Shown piece after piece: positions 1 to 7,616 of a stretch of DNA of 64,000 bases (the first letter of the stretch is position 1; every line of letters begins with the position of its first letter). Made by a program: the position numbers and the translations under genes. The stretch comes from Xanthobacter flavus (GTDB lineage: Bacteria; Pseudomonadota; Alphaproteobacteria; Rhizobiales; Xanthobacteraceae): contig NZ_JAGGML010000001.1 in assembly GCF_017875275.1 (NCBI RefSeq), positions 1,481,001 through 1,545,000 of the forward strand, written 5' to 3'. Under the pieces are notes generated by a model that worked only from the letters and a program-made list of their open reading frames with translations, did not search any database and was not told the DNA's origin.

Positions 1-2
1 GC

Positions 3-125
3 CAGATCACCTTCGACCTGCCGCAGCTCTACGGCACCATCCTGGTGTCCGGCATCCTCGGCTACGGCCTCAACCTCGTCTTTCTCGCCGCCGAGAAGCT
101 GCTGGTCCACTGGTCCGGCCGCTGA
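3..125 (+). CDS. ABC transporter permease, C-terminal fragment
   Basis: The window opens inside this gene and only the last 40 codons are present, read in the frame starting at base 3 and ending in TGA. The tail has one hydrophobic segment (LYGTILVSGILGYGLNLVFL) followed by a short amphipathic end, as in the last membrane helix of SsuC/TauC-type permeases. A periplasmic binding protein and an ATPase of the same importer class follow immediately, so this is most likely the membrane subunit of that importer. Too little is left to say more about substrate or family. Confidence 0.7.
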   Translation, partial: QITFDLPQLYGTILVSGILGYGLNLVFLAAEKLLVHWSGR

Positions 126-163
126 TCTCCCGACCTTTCCGCCCTGCCCTGAAGGAACCGACC

Positions 164-1162
164 ATGACCACCCGCCGCAACTTCGTCCTCGGTGCCGGCG
201 CCGCGACGCTCGCCGCCGCCTCGTCCTTCCCGCGGCCGCTCCGCGCCCAGCCGAAGGAGAAGGTGGTGGTCTCCTGGCTGCCCATCATGCAGTCCTTCGC
301 CTATTACGTGGCGCTGGAGCAGAAGCTGTTCGAGAAGCGCGGCATCGAGATCGAATCCGTGCGCTTCCAGGCGCCCAACCAGATCATCGATTCCCTCGTC
401 TCCGGCCGGGCCGATGCCGGCGCACCGGGCGCCGCCGCCGGCATCGCGGTGATCGCCGAGACGCAGTTTCCCGGCACCTTCAAGGTGTTCGGCCTGCAGG
501 GCGGCGGCATCAAGGTGAACCGCATCAACGATGCGCTCATCGTCGCCAACAACTCTCCCATCGCCACCTTCGCCGACCTGAAGGGCAAGTCGCTGGGCCA
601 TCTGCCGGGCATCCAGTGGCGCACCCTGTCGCGCTACATGGTGCGCAAGGCCGGCCTCGACCCGGACAAGGACGTGCGCCTCGTGGAACTGGCGGTGGGC
701 CTTCAGGTTCAGGCCGTGATCGCCGGCACGGTGGACGCGACGCTCTCGCTGGAGCCGGTGGGCTCCATCGCCGTGGCGCTGGGCGAGGCCAAGCGCGCCA
801 TCACCAATCCCATGTCGATGGCGGTCTATGATCCCTTCTATTCGGGCGTGTCGCTGCTAACCACCAAGTTCATCACCGAGCGGCCGAAGGTGGCCAAGGC
901 CTTCGTGGAGGCGCTCGACGAGGCCACCATCATGGCCGAGAAGAACTACACCTCGCTGCGCACCATCCTGCCCGCCTACACGGCGGTGAAGCCGGACCAG
1001 GTGGCGATCGTCGCCCAGCCCTATTTGCGGCCGTGGGCCGAGCTGAACGAGACCGACCTCACCTCCTACCAGACCTTCGTCAACGTGTTCCGCTCCGAGG
1101 GCGCGCTAAAGCAGGACTTCGACATCAAGCCCTTCATCCTCAAGCCCTCCGACCTGTCGTGA
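164..1162 (+). CDS. ABC transporter substrate-binding protein (NMT1/SsuA/TauA type)
   Basis: A 332-residue periplasmic solute-binding protein of the nitrate/sulfonate/taurine class. The N-terminus TTRRNFVLGAG followed by an Ala-rich stretch to about residue 28 looks like a Tat-type signal peptide. The mature part has the type-II binding-protein pattern (start of the mature domain at VVSWLPIMQSFAYYVALEQK, then a hinge around residues 90-110). The ATG is 38 bases after the permease stop and is preceded by GAAGGA. It sits between permease and ATPase genes, so it supplies the ligand to that importer. The nitrile-hydratase/thiocyanate-hydrolase genes downstream suggest a small nitrile, thiocyanate or related anion as ligand, which is inference only. 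Confidence 0.85.
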   Translation: MTTRRNFVLGAGAATLAAASSFPRPLRAQPKEKVVVSWLPIMQSFAYYVALEQKLFEKRGIEIESVRFQAPNQIIDSLVSGRADAGAPGAAAGIAVIAETQFPGTFKVFGLQGGGIKVNRINDALIVANNSPIATFADLKGKSLGHLPGIQWRTLSRYMVRKAGLDPDKDVRLVELAVGLQVQAVIAGTVDATLSLEPVGSIAVALGEAKRAITNPMSMAVYDPFYSGVSLLTTKFITERPKVAKAFVEALDEATIMAEKNYTSLRTILPAYTAVKPDQVAIVAQPYLRPWAELNETDLTSYQTFVNVFRSEGALKQDFDIKPFILKPSDLS

Positions 1163-1173
1163 GCGCCTTCGCC

Positions 1174-2007
1174 ATGACCGCCACGGAGCGCAAGACGCGG
1201 GAGCCGGCGGGGGAGACCCTGCCGGACCTCACCTGGTTCACGCCCGGCACCCACATCACCATCCGCGGGCTCACCAAGACGTTCCGTGGCAACCCGGTCT
1301 ATACCGGCTTCGACATCGACTTCCCGCGCGGCGGCATCGTCTCCATCTTCGGGCCGAACGGCTGCGGCAAGTCCACGCTCATCAACATGATCTCCGGCAT
1401 CCTGCCCTATGATGCCGGGCAGATCCTGTTCGACGGCAAGACCATCGCCGAGACGCGCATCGGCTATGTGTTCCAGAACTATCGCGAGGCGCTGTTCCCC
1501 TGGCAGCGGGCCATCGACAACATCCATTATCCGCTGAAGATGATGGGCGTGCCCAAGGCCGAGCGGGAGCGACGCATCGAGAAGCTGGCGGCGCAGTTCG
1601 ACCTCAAGTTCGACCTCCACCGCTACCCCTATGAAATGTCCGGCGGCCAGCAGCAGACCGTCTCCATCATGCGCGCGCTGGTGGTGGACCCGGAAGTGCT
1701 GTTCCTCGACGAACCCTTCTCGGCGCTCGATTACGAGATGACGCTGACCATGCGCGACCTGCTCCAGAAGGTGCTCACCGAGACGCGCACCACCACCCTC
1801 CTCGTCAGCCACGATCTGGAAGAGGCCGTGTGGCTCTCCGACAAGGTGCTGCTGCTCACCCGCAGGCCGTCGCGCATCGCCGAATACATGGACATCGACT
1901 TGCCCCGGCCGCGCAATTCCGAGACCATATCGGACCCGCGCTTCGTGGCGCTGAAGGCCCATGCGCTGGAGGTGTTCCAGACGGCGGTGAGGAGCAGCGC
2001 CCCATGA
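1174..2007 (+). CDS. ABC transporter ATP-binding protein (SsuB/TauB type)
   Basis: A 277-residue nucleotide-binding subunit for the preceding permease and binding protein. Walker A (GPNGCGKST), the Q-loop (YVFQNYREALFPW), the signature MSGGQQQ and Walker B (VLFLDEP) appear in order, with the H-loop in LLVSHDLEEAV. The FPW after the Q-loop is typical of the SsuB/TauB/NrtD class. I chose ATG 1174; a GTG at 1159 overlapping the previous stop would add five residues. The end overlaps the next gene by ATGA, so transporter and hydrolase genes are probably one translationally coupled operon. Confidence 0.88.
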   Translation: MTATERKTREPAGETLPDLTWFTPGTHITIRGLTKTFRGNPVYTGFDIDFPRGGIVSIFGPNGCGKSTLINMISGILPYDAGQILFDGKTIAETRIGYVFQNYREALFPWQRAIDNIHYPLKMMGVPKAERERRIEKLAAQFDLKFDLHRYPYEMSGGQQQTVSIMRALVVDPEVLFLDEPFSALDYEMTLTMRDLLQKVLTETRTTTLLVSHDLEEAVWLSDKVLLLTRRPSRIAEYMDIDLPRPRNSETISDPRFVALKAHALEVFQTAVRSSAP

Positions 2008-2417
2008 ATGCCACCACGAGTTCGACCAGTTCAGACGCGCCCCCCTATCGCGGCTATCACGACATCGGCGGCCGGCCGGCCGGACCGGTGGTGAAGGACG
2101 AATACGCCTTCGCCGACTGGCAGAAGCTGTCCGAGGCCATGCGCGGCGCGCTGGAGGCCAAGGGGCGCATCGTCTCCCTCGATGAAATCCGCCGCGTGTT
2201 CGAGAGCTTCGGCGAGGACCTGTACAATACCCTCGGCTTCTACGAGCGGCGGGCGGAAGCCCTCACCGTGCTGCTCGACGAGAAGGGCATCGTGCCCCGC
2301 GCCGCCGTGCTCGCGCGCATGGACGCCATCGCCGCCATGGAATGCCGGCAGGTGGACCACGAGGCCAAGACGGTTTCCGGGAAGAGCGCCCCGCCCGCCG
2401 GGACCGAAGCGCCATGA
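2004..2417 (+). CDS. Nitrile hydratase beta-subunit N-terminal-like / thiocyanate hydrolase beta-type subunit
   Basis: A 137-residue protein matching the N-terminal half of nitrile hydratase beta subunits. It has the HDIGG motif near the start (HDxGG in the family) and a helical region with DEIRRVFESFGEDLYNTLGF. The ordinary two-subunit enzyme has one beta chain of about 220 residues; here the two halves are separate genes, as in thiocyanate hydrolase (scnB-scnA-scnC) and toyocamycin nitrile hydratase. The order here, N-half, C-half, alpha-like, is the scnBAC order. ATGA overlaps join it to the ATPase upstream and the next subunit downstream. The substrate cannot be settled from sequence. Confidence 0.75.
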   Translation: MNATTSSTSSDAPPYRGYHDIGGRPAGPVVKDEYAFADWQKLSEAMRGALEAKGRIVSLDEIRRVFESFGEDLYNTLGFYERRAEALTVLLDEKGIVPRAAVLARMDAIAAMECRQVDHEAKTVSGKSAPPAGTEAP

Positions 2418-2716
2418 GCGCGCCCCGCTTCGCCCCCGGCGACCGCGTGCGCATCCTCGACATCGGCAAACCCGGCCACGTGCGCATTCCCTGGTATGTG
2501 CGGCACAAGGTGGGGGTAGTGGAGCGCCATTGCGGCGCCTATCCCAATCCGGAAGAGCTTTCCTGCGCGCGGCCGGGCCTGCCGGCCATCGACCTTTATC
2601 GCGTGCGCCTCGGCCAGCGTGATCTGTGGCCCGATTATGCCGGCGCATCCGACGACACGCTGGAGATCGAAGTCTACGACCACTGGCTCGCGCCGGCACA
2701 GGACGACGCCCCATGA
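2414..2716 (+). CDS. Nitrile hydratase beta-subunit C-terminal-like (SH3-like) / thiocyanate hydrolase alpha-type subunit
   Basis: A 100-residue protein equivalent to the SH3-like C-terminal half of nitrile hydratase beta. Visible family features are FAPGDRVRILDIGKPGHVRIPWYVRHKVG, quoted here in pieces as the GDRVR strand and the R-IPWYVRHKVG strand, then LYRVRLGQRDLW and the ending VYDHWLAP, matching the family pattern of F-x-x-x-x-LW and DxWxxYLEP. Start ATG 2414 overlaps the upstream stop by ATGA, and the gene in turn overlaps the alpha-like gene by ATGA. A split beta chain is diagnostic of three-subunit members of the family. Confidence 0.75.
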   Translation: MSAPRFAPGDRVRILDIGKPGHVRIPWYVRHKVGVVERHCGAYPNPEELSCARPGLPAIDLYRVRLGQRDLWPDYAGASDDTLEIEVYDHWLAPAQDDAP

Positions 2717-3342
2717 TTGCGACACCCGCCTCCCCCGCCGAGATGAGCGCCGTTCCCGTGATCGAGGGGCATCAGGGCTCCGACTATTACGCCCTGATGA
2801 CCCGCGCCCTGCACCAGATCCTGCTGGAGGAGGGCCTCCTCGCCCCCGAGGAGACGGACAGGGTGATCGCCGCCCTCGAGGCGCCCCGGCCGGAATGGGG
2901 CGCGCGGCTGGTGGCCCGCGCCTGGGTGGATCCCGCCTTCAAGGCCCGCCTGCTGAAGGACGGCGCCGGCGCCGCCGCGGAGCTGGGCTTCACCATCAAG
3001 GAGGCGCAGCTGGTGGTGGTGGAGAATACGGACGATCTCCACAACGTCATCGTCTGTACCCTGTGCTCCTGCTATCCGCGCTCGCTGCTGGGCCAGCCGC
3101 CGTGGTGGTACATCTCGAAATCCTACCGCGCCCGCGCCGTGCGCGAGCCGCGCGACGTGCTGAAGGAATTCGGGCTGGACCTGCCGGAGAGCGTGAAGGT
3201 GCGCGTCCACGACAGCAATGCGGACATGCGCTATCTGGTCCTGCCCCGCCGCCCCGCCGGCACCGAGGACGCGAGCGAGGCGGATCTTGCCCGCCTCGTC
3301 ACCCGCGACAGCATGATCGGCACCGCGATCGTCGCGCCGTAA
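2713..3342 (+). CDS. Nitrile hydratase alpha-subunit-like / thiocyanate hydrolase gamma subunit, cobalt type
   Basis: A 209-residue catalytic subunit. The metal claw VCTLCSC lies at residues 114-120 (Cys115, Cys118, Cys120). Threonine after the first Cys is the cobalt-type signature (iron enzymes have Ser), and the two outer Cys are normally oxidised after translation. It is followed by YPRSLLGQPPWWY and REPRDVLKEFGL as in the family, and ends with LVTRDSMIGT. Together with the two half-beta genes it should form a three-subunit hydrolase that hydrates a nitrile or hydrolyses thiocyanate to carbonyl sulfide and ammonia. No separate activator or maturation gene is visible within the window. It converges on the IclR gene with only 10 bases between. 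Confidence 0.82.
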   Translation: MIATPASPAEMSAVPVIEGHQGSDYYALMTRALHQILLEEGLLAPEETDRVIAALEAPRPEWGARLVARAWVDPAFKARLLKDGAGAAAELGFTIKEAQLVVVENTDDLHNVIVCTLCSCYPRSLLGQPPWWYISKSYRARAVREPRDVLKEFGLDLPESVKVRVHDSNADMRYLVLPRRPAGTEDASEADLARLVTRDSMIGTAIVAP

Positions 3343-3352
3343 CAGGCCCGTC

Positions 3353-4186
3353 TCAGCCGTCCGCGTCGTCGGCGCCGGAATCGGGAAGGGTGGCGGCCAG
3401 CCGTTCGGCGGCTTCCTTGAGGTTGGGTACCAGCGTCTTCGCCTTCTCCAGCGAGAAGCGCGGCAGCGGGCCGTGGCAGGCGACCGCCGCGACCACCGTG
3501 CCGCGCCTGTCCTTCACCGGAACGGCGATGGCGACGAGGCCCTCCAGAAACTCCTGATCGTCGGTGCTGTAGCCATTCTTCGCGATGCGCTCCAGCTCGG
3601 CGTCCAGCGCCTCCACGGTGGTGAGGGTGTTGGGGGTCTGCGCCTTCAGGTGCAGCGTTTCGAGGATGCGCCGGCGCTGCACGGGGCGCATGGCGGAGAG
3701 GAAGAGCTTGCCGGAGGCCGTGCAGTGCATGGGCACGCGCGAGCCCACCTCCAGATGCAGGCGCAGCGGCCAGGCGGCTTCCACGCGGTCGAGATAGATG
3801 GCTTCCGAGCCGACGCGGGTGACGAAATTGCACGTCTCGCCCGCCACCTCCACCAGCGCCTCGAGGATGCCGCGCCGCTCGGCGCTCACCGAATTGCGCA
3901 GCATGTCGAAGCCCATGCGCAGGAAGCGCGGCCCCGTCGCGAAGCGCCGGCCGTCCGGCTCGCGCAGCAGGTAGGATTCCGCCTCCAGCTTCTGGCACAG
4001 GCGATGAACGGTGGGCTTGGGCAGGGACAGCCGCACGCACAGCTCCGGCACGCCGAGGGGCGTCTCCGATCGGGCGATCTCGCCGAGCAGATCCAGCGCC
4101 CGCAGCATGGCGGAGGCGTTGTCGCGCTCCTCCGGCTTCTCGGGCTTCTCCTGCGTCTCCAGCTGCTGCTTCGCTGCCTTGGCCAT
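3353..4186 (-). CDS. iseR: IclR-family transcriptional regulator, likely isethionate regulator
   Basis: A 277-residue IclR protein. The N-terminal winged helix contains LGVPELCVRLSLPKPTVHRL as recognition helix region, and the C-terminal effector domain includes the segment MHCTASGKLFLSAM. I chose ATG 4186, which has AAAGG 11-12 bases upstream, over a TTG at 4225 that lies inside an intergenic palindrome. It is divergent from a GMC oxidoreductase-MFS-xsc-pta operon. That arrangement matches described isethionate clusters, where an IclR protein (IseR) adjoins iseJ and iseU. The candidate operator TCTCA-N5-TGAGA at 4403-4417 lies in the shared intergenic region. The symbol rests on context. Confidence 0.75.
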   Translation of the reverse strand: MAKAAKQQLETQEKPEKPEERDNASAMLRALDLLGEIARSETPLGVPELCVRLSLPKPTVHRLCQKLEAESYLLREPDGRRFATGPRFLRMGFDMLRNSVSAERRGILEALVEVAGETCNFVTRVGSEAIYLDRVEAAWPLRLHLEVGSRVPMHCTASGKLFLSAMRPVQRRRILETLHLKAQTPNTLTTVEALDAELERIAKNGYSTDDQEFLEGLVAIAVPVKDRRGTVVAAVACHGPLPRFSLEKAKTLVPNLKEAAERLAATLPDSGADDADG

Positions 4187-4206
4187 TTGAATCGCCAGCC
4201 TTTCGC

Positions 4207-4258
4207 TAGAGCGCGATCCGATCAAGTTGAACCAACTTGATCGGTGAATCGCCCTCTA
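4207..4258. repeat. Intergenic palindromic repeat, copy 1
   Basis: A perfect 12-base inverted repeat CCGATCAAGTTG / CAACTTGATCGG (4218-4229 and 4233-4244, spacer AAC) is nested inside weaker outer arms TAGAG (4207-4211) and CTCTA (4254-4258). The overall shape, with AGAGC-type ends around a GATCAAGTTG core, resembles dispersed palindromic elements common between genes in Rhizobiales. Confidence 0.7.
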
Positions 4259-4272
4259 ACTTCGTAATCGAG

Positions 4273-4320
4273 AACGCGTTGTCCGATCTGATTGCGCTGC
4301 AATCAGATCGGCGCGTGCTC
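4273..4320. repeat. Intergenic palindromic repeat, copy 2
   Basis: A perfect 12-base inverted repeat CCGATCTGATTG / CAATCAGATCGG lies at 4283-4294 and 4300-4311, spacer CGCTG. It has weaker outer arms AGAACGCG (from 4271) and CGCGTGCTCT (to 4321). It shares the CCGATC start and length with copy 1 and follows it directly. Confidence 0.65.
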
Positions 4321-4402
4321 TGGATGCAGCCTTAGCGGCTGGCGGCGGGGTGTCAAACGCAACGCAGGTGCACACGGCGCCGCTCGCACTGCACAACACA
4401 AA

Positions 4403-4417
4403 TCTCACTCAATGAGA
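4403..4417. promoter_or_regulatory. Candidate IclR (IseR) operator
   Basis: TCTCACTCAATGAGA is a perfect 5-base inverted repeat with a 5-base spacer, 76 bases upstream of the GMC oxidoreductase start and in the divergent region with the IclR gene. The same TCTCR-N5-YGAGA pattern occurs at 46465, 48114 and 54591 around a second IclR-linked cluster, which supports it being a family operator. Confidence 0.55.
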
Positions 4418-4493
4418 CGTTTCAGTTCAAAAAATGCATTGACTCATCTCATCCCTTCGTCGCATCGTCTGTTTCGCAGAGAGGAAACTGCCC

Positions 4494-6200
4494 ATGCAAG
4501 GCGAGGAAAACTTCGACTTCGTCGTCGTCGGCGCCGGGTCGTCGGGGTGTGTTCTGGCCAACCGGCTGAGTGAAGACGGCAAAAGCCGCGTCGCTCTGGT
4601 CGAGGCCGGCCCCAAGGACACGAATCCCTGGATTCACGTGCCCATCGGCTACGGGAAGACCATGTGGAACGATCGCCTCAACTGGCGCTTCCACACCGAG
4701 CCGGAACCCACCATGGGCGACCGGCGCATCTACTGGCCGCGCGGGCGGGTGCTCGGCGGCTGCTCCTCCATCAACGGCCTCATCGTCATCCGCGGCCAGC
4801 AGGAGGATTACGACGGCTGGGCCGCGCGCGGCGCCACCGGCTGGGGCTTCGAGGATGTGCTGCCCTATTTCCGCAAGCTCGAGGACAATCCCGCCTTTGC
4901 CGGCGATCCCCTCCACGGCACCGGCGGGCCGGTGCGCATCAGCTCCATTCCGCGCAAGCATGAGCTGATCGAGGTCATCAAGGAGACCGGCGGCAAGCTC
5001 GGCGTGCCGGAAACCCAGGATTTCAACGGCGCCCGGCAGGAGGGCGTCGGCTATTATCAGCTCACCACCCGCAGCGGCTTCCGCATGAGCGCGGCGAAGG
5101 CCTATCTCTCCCCCGCCAAGGGCCGTGCGAACCTCTCCATCCTGACCGAGACGCAGGCGCGCCGCGTGCTGTTCGAGAACGGGCGGGCGGTGGGCCTGGA
5201 GGTGAGCACCGGCGGACAGGTGAAGGTCATCCGCGCGCGCCGCGGCGTGATCCTCTCGGCGGGCTCGGTGCAGTCGCCCCATCTGCTCATGCTCTCGGGC
5301 ATCGGGCCGGCGGAGCACCTGAAGGCCAACGGCATCGGTGTCCATGTGGACAGCCCCGGCGTGGGCGGCAATCTGCAGGACCATCTCCAGCTGCGCCTGC
5401 TCTATCGCTGCACGAAGCCCATCACGACGAACGATGCGCTGAACTCCCTGTTCGGGCGCCTCAGGATGGGGCTGGAATATCTCCTCTTCCGGGGAGGGCC
5501 GCTCGCCATCGGCATCAACCAGGGCGGACTGTTCACCCGCGTGCTGCCGGAATCGAAGACCCCCGACATCCAGTTCCACATCGGCACCCTTTCGGCCGAC
5601 ATGGCCGGCGGCAAGGTGCATGATTATTCCGGCTTCACCCTCTCGGTGTGCCAGCTGCGGCCGGAAAGCACCGGCTGGGTGCGGCTCGGCTCGGGCGATC
5701 CGCTCGCGCCGCCGAAGATCACCGCCAATTATCTCGCCACCGAGACGGACCGGCGCTGCGCCGTCGCCGCCATGACATTCGCGCGCAAACTCGCCGCCAC
5801 CGAGCCGCTGAAGAGCTATGTGGCGGAAGAGAAGCTGCCGGGACCGGGCGTCACCGACGACGAGGGCCTCCTCGCCTTCGCCCGCGAATACGGCGCCACC
5901 ATCTTCCACCCCGCCGGCACCTGCCGGATGGGCCCCGACGCCGACCGCGACGCGGTGGTGGACCCGCGCCTAAGGGTCCGTGGCGTCGATGGCCTGTGGG
6001 TGGTGGATTGCTCCGTGATGCCGAGCCTCGTGTCCGGCAACACAAATATTCCCGCGATCATGATCGGAGAAAAAGCCGCCGACATGATCCGGGAAGACGT
6101 GGCGAACAACAGAAACGGGCGAGACAACGCCCCAAATCAAATCAATGACGGGAGGACACAACAATGGCTGGGCAAGCGGGAGCTTCAAGTCGCGAGCTGA
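4494..6200 (+). CDS. iseJ: GMC-family flavin alcohol dehydrogenase, likely isethionate dehydrogenase
   Basis: A 568-residue GMC oxidoreductase. The FAD dinucleotide motif VVGAGSSGCVLANRL begins at residue 9. The GMC signatures GRVLGGCSSINGL and GSVQSPHLLMLSGIGP follow. The C-terminal active-site region has the HPAGTCRMG histidine and SGNTNIPAIMIGEKAADM asparagine. The start ATG is preceded by AGAGGAAA. In isethionate degraders such as Cupriavidus necator, a membrane-associated GMC enzyme oxidises isethionate to sulfoacetaldehyde. Here the next genes are an MFS transporter and xsc, which uses sulfoacetaldehyde, so that role fits well. The last 37 bases overlap the MFS gene. A generic choline-dehydrogenase-like function is the alternative. 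Confidence 0.78.
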   Translation: MQGEENFDFVVVGAGSSGCVLANRLSEDGKSRVALVEAGPKDTNPWIHVPIGYGKTMWNDRLNWRFHTEPEPTMGDRRIYWPRGRVLGGCSSINGLIVIRGQQEDYDGWAARGATGWGFEDVLPYFRKLEDNPAFAGDPLHGTGGPVRISSIPRKHELIEVIKETGGKLGVPETQDFNGARQEGVGYYQLTTRSGFRMSAAKAYLSPAKGRANLSILTETQARRVLFENGRAVGLEVSTGGQVKVIRARRGVILSAGSVQSPHLLMLSGIGPAEHLKANGIGVHVDSPGVGGNLQDHLQLRLLYRCTKPITTNDALNSLFGRLRMGLEYLLFRGGPLAIGINQGGLFTRVLPESKTPDIQFHIGTLSADMAGGKVHDYSGFTLSVCQLRPESTGWVRLGSGDPLAPPKITANYLATETDRRCAVAAMTFARKLAATEPLKSYVAEEKLPGPGVTDDEGLLAFAREYGATIFHPAGTCRMGPDADRDAVVDPRLRVRGVDGLWVVDCSVMPSLVSGNTNIPAIMIGEKAADMIREDVANNRNGRDNAPNQINDGRTQQWLGKRELQVAS

Positions 6201-7504
6201 GGCGCGTGGTCGGCGCCAGCGTCATCGGCGCGACCATCGAGTGGTACGACTTCTTCCTGTACGGCATCGTCGCCGGCATCGTCTTCAACAAGCTGTACTT
6301 TCCGGCCGACGATCCGGTCGTGTCCATCCTGCTCGCCTACACCACCTTCGCGGTGGGCTTCGTGGCGCGGCCGGTGGGCGGGCTCATCTTCGGCCATTTC
6401 GGCGACAAGCTGGGCCGCAAGAGCATGCTCATCATCACGCTGATGATCATGGGCGTGGCGACGGTGGCCATCGGCCTCCTGCCCACCTATGCGCAGATCG
6501 GCATTGCCGCGCCCATCCTGCTGCTGCTCCTGCGCATCGCCCAGGGCATCGGCATCGGCGGCGAGTGGGGCGGCGCGGTGCTGATGGCGTATGAATACGC
6601 GCCGGAGAACAAGCGCGGCTTCTTCGCCTCCATCCCGCAGATCGGCCTCGCGCTCGGCCTGTGCCTCGCCTCGGGCGTCACCGCCATCGTCTCCATGCTG
6701 CCGGACGAGCAGTTCATGGCGTGGGGCTGGCGCGTGGGCTTCATCGGCTCCATCGTGCTCATCATCGTGGGCATGTACATCCGCCTGAAGGTGCACGAGA
6801 CGCCGGAATTCGAGCAGGTGAAGGCCGCCAACAAGGCGGAGGCCATCCCCTTCTTCACCATGCTGCGGGAGTATCCGCGCAACGTGCTCCTGGGCATGGG
6901 CGTGCGCTACATCGATGGCGTGTTCTTCAACGTCTTCGCGGTGTTCTCCATCGTCTATCTGGCGAACTACGTGAAGATCCCGCGCACGACCGCGCTGTGG
7001 CTGGTGACGCTCGCCGCCTTCGTGATGGTGTTCACCATCCCCATGTTCGGCAAGCTCTCCGACAAGTGGGGCCGTCCGCGCACCTATGCGGTGGGCTCGG
7101 CGCTGCTGGCCCTGGTGGTGTACCCGGCCTTCTGGCTGTTCTCCACCGGCTCTCTGCCGCTGATCGCGCTCGGCATCGTGTTCCCGTTCGGCGTGCTCTA
7201 CGCCATGTGCTACGGGCCTGAAGCCGCACTGTTCTCGGACCTGTTCGACGCCCGGGTGCGCTACACCGGCATCTCGTTCGTCTACCAGTTCTCCGGCATC
7301 GTCGCGAGCGGCATCACCCCCATCATCGCCACCTATCTGCTCGCCCGTGGCGACGGACTGCCCTGGCAGGTGTGCGCCTACGTGGTGTTCGCCGCGCTGG
7401 TCTCCATGCTCTGCGCTTTGGCGATACGGGTGCCGGCCCCCGGCACCCAATTATCGAAGGCCGCGCGGGCCACCACTGAGGCGGCCCGGCAGCCGGCGCG
7501 CTGA
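6164..7504 (+). CDS. iseU: MFS transporter, metabolite:H+ symporter type, likely isethionate uptake
   Basis: A 446-residue, 12-helix major facilitator of the metabolite:proton symporter (ShiA/KgtP-like) group. It has the N-terminal signature GATIEWYDFFLYG and the loop 2-3 motif GHFGDKLGRK. RBS GGGAGGA precedes ATG 6164, which lies inside the end of the GMC gene in another frame, so the two are translationally linked. In described isethionate clusters the importer beside iseJ (IseU) is an MFS protein. That, plus xsc downstream, makes a sulfonate ligand the best guess; other small organic anions remain possible. Confidence 0.78.
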   Translation: MAGQAGASSRELRRVVGASVIGATIEWYDFFLYGIVAGIVFNKLYFPADDPVVSILLAYTTFAVGFVARPVGGLIFGHFGDKLGRKSMLIITLMIMGVATVAIGLLPTYAQIGIAAPILLLLLRIAQGIGIGGEWGGAVLMAYEYAPENKRGFFASIPQIGLALGLCLASGVTAIVSMLPDEQFMAWGWRVGFIGSIVLIIVGMYIRLKVHETPEFEQVKAANKAEAIPFFTMLREYPRNVLLGMGVRYIDGVFFNVFAVFSIVYLANYVKIPRTTALWLVTLAAFVMVFTIPMFGKLSDKWGRPRTYAVGSALLALVVYPAFWLFSTGSLPLIALGIVFPFGVLYAMCYGPEAALFSDLFDARVRYTGISFVYQFSGIVASGITPIIATYLLARGDGLPWQVCAYVVFAALVSMLCALAIRVPAPGTQLSKAARATTEAARQPAR

Positions 7505-7616
7505 GCCTCGGGACAGCGCGCAATCCGGAGGCGGCGCGCGGCCGCCGCCTCCCACTCTCCCAAGCACTCAAGATCTCACTGCAAGATCTCCAAAGGTTCC
7601 AAAAGGATTTTCCGTC

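Larger units (their letters stand above)
4187..4493. other. Intergenic region between iseR and iseJ
   Basis: The 307 bases hold the divergent promoters of the isethionate module. They contain two consecutive palindromic elements (4207-4258 and 4273-4320), an IclR-type inverted repeat at 4403-4417, an AT-rich stretch at 4418-4440 and a possible -35 hexamer TTGACT at 4439-4444. No good -10 sequence follows at the right spacing. No open reading frame is convincing here. Confidence 0.6.

Noticed and set aside
4449..5909. Long open frame antisense to the GMC oxidoreductase
   Set aside because: The plus-strand gene has FAD and GMC signatures throughout, while the antisense translation has none.
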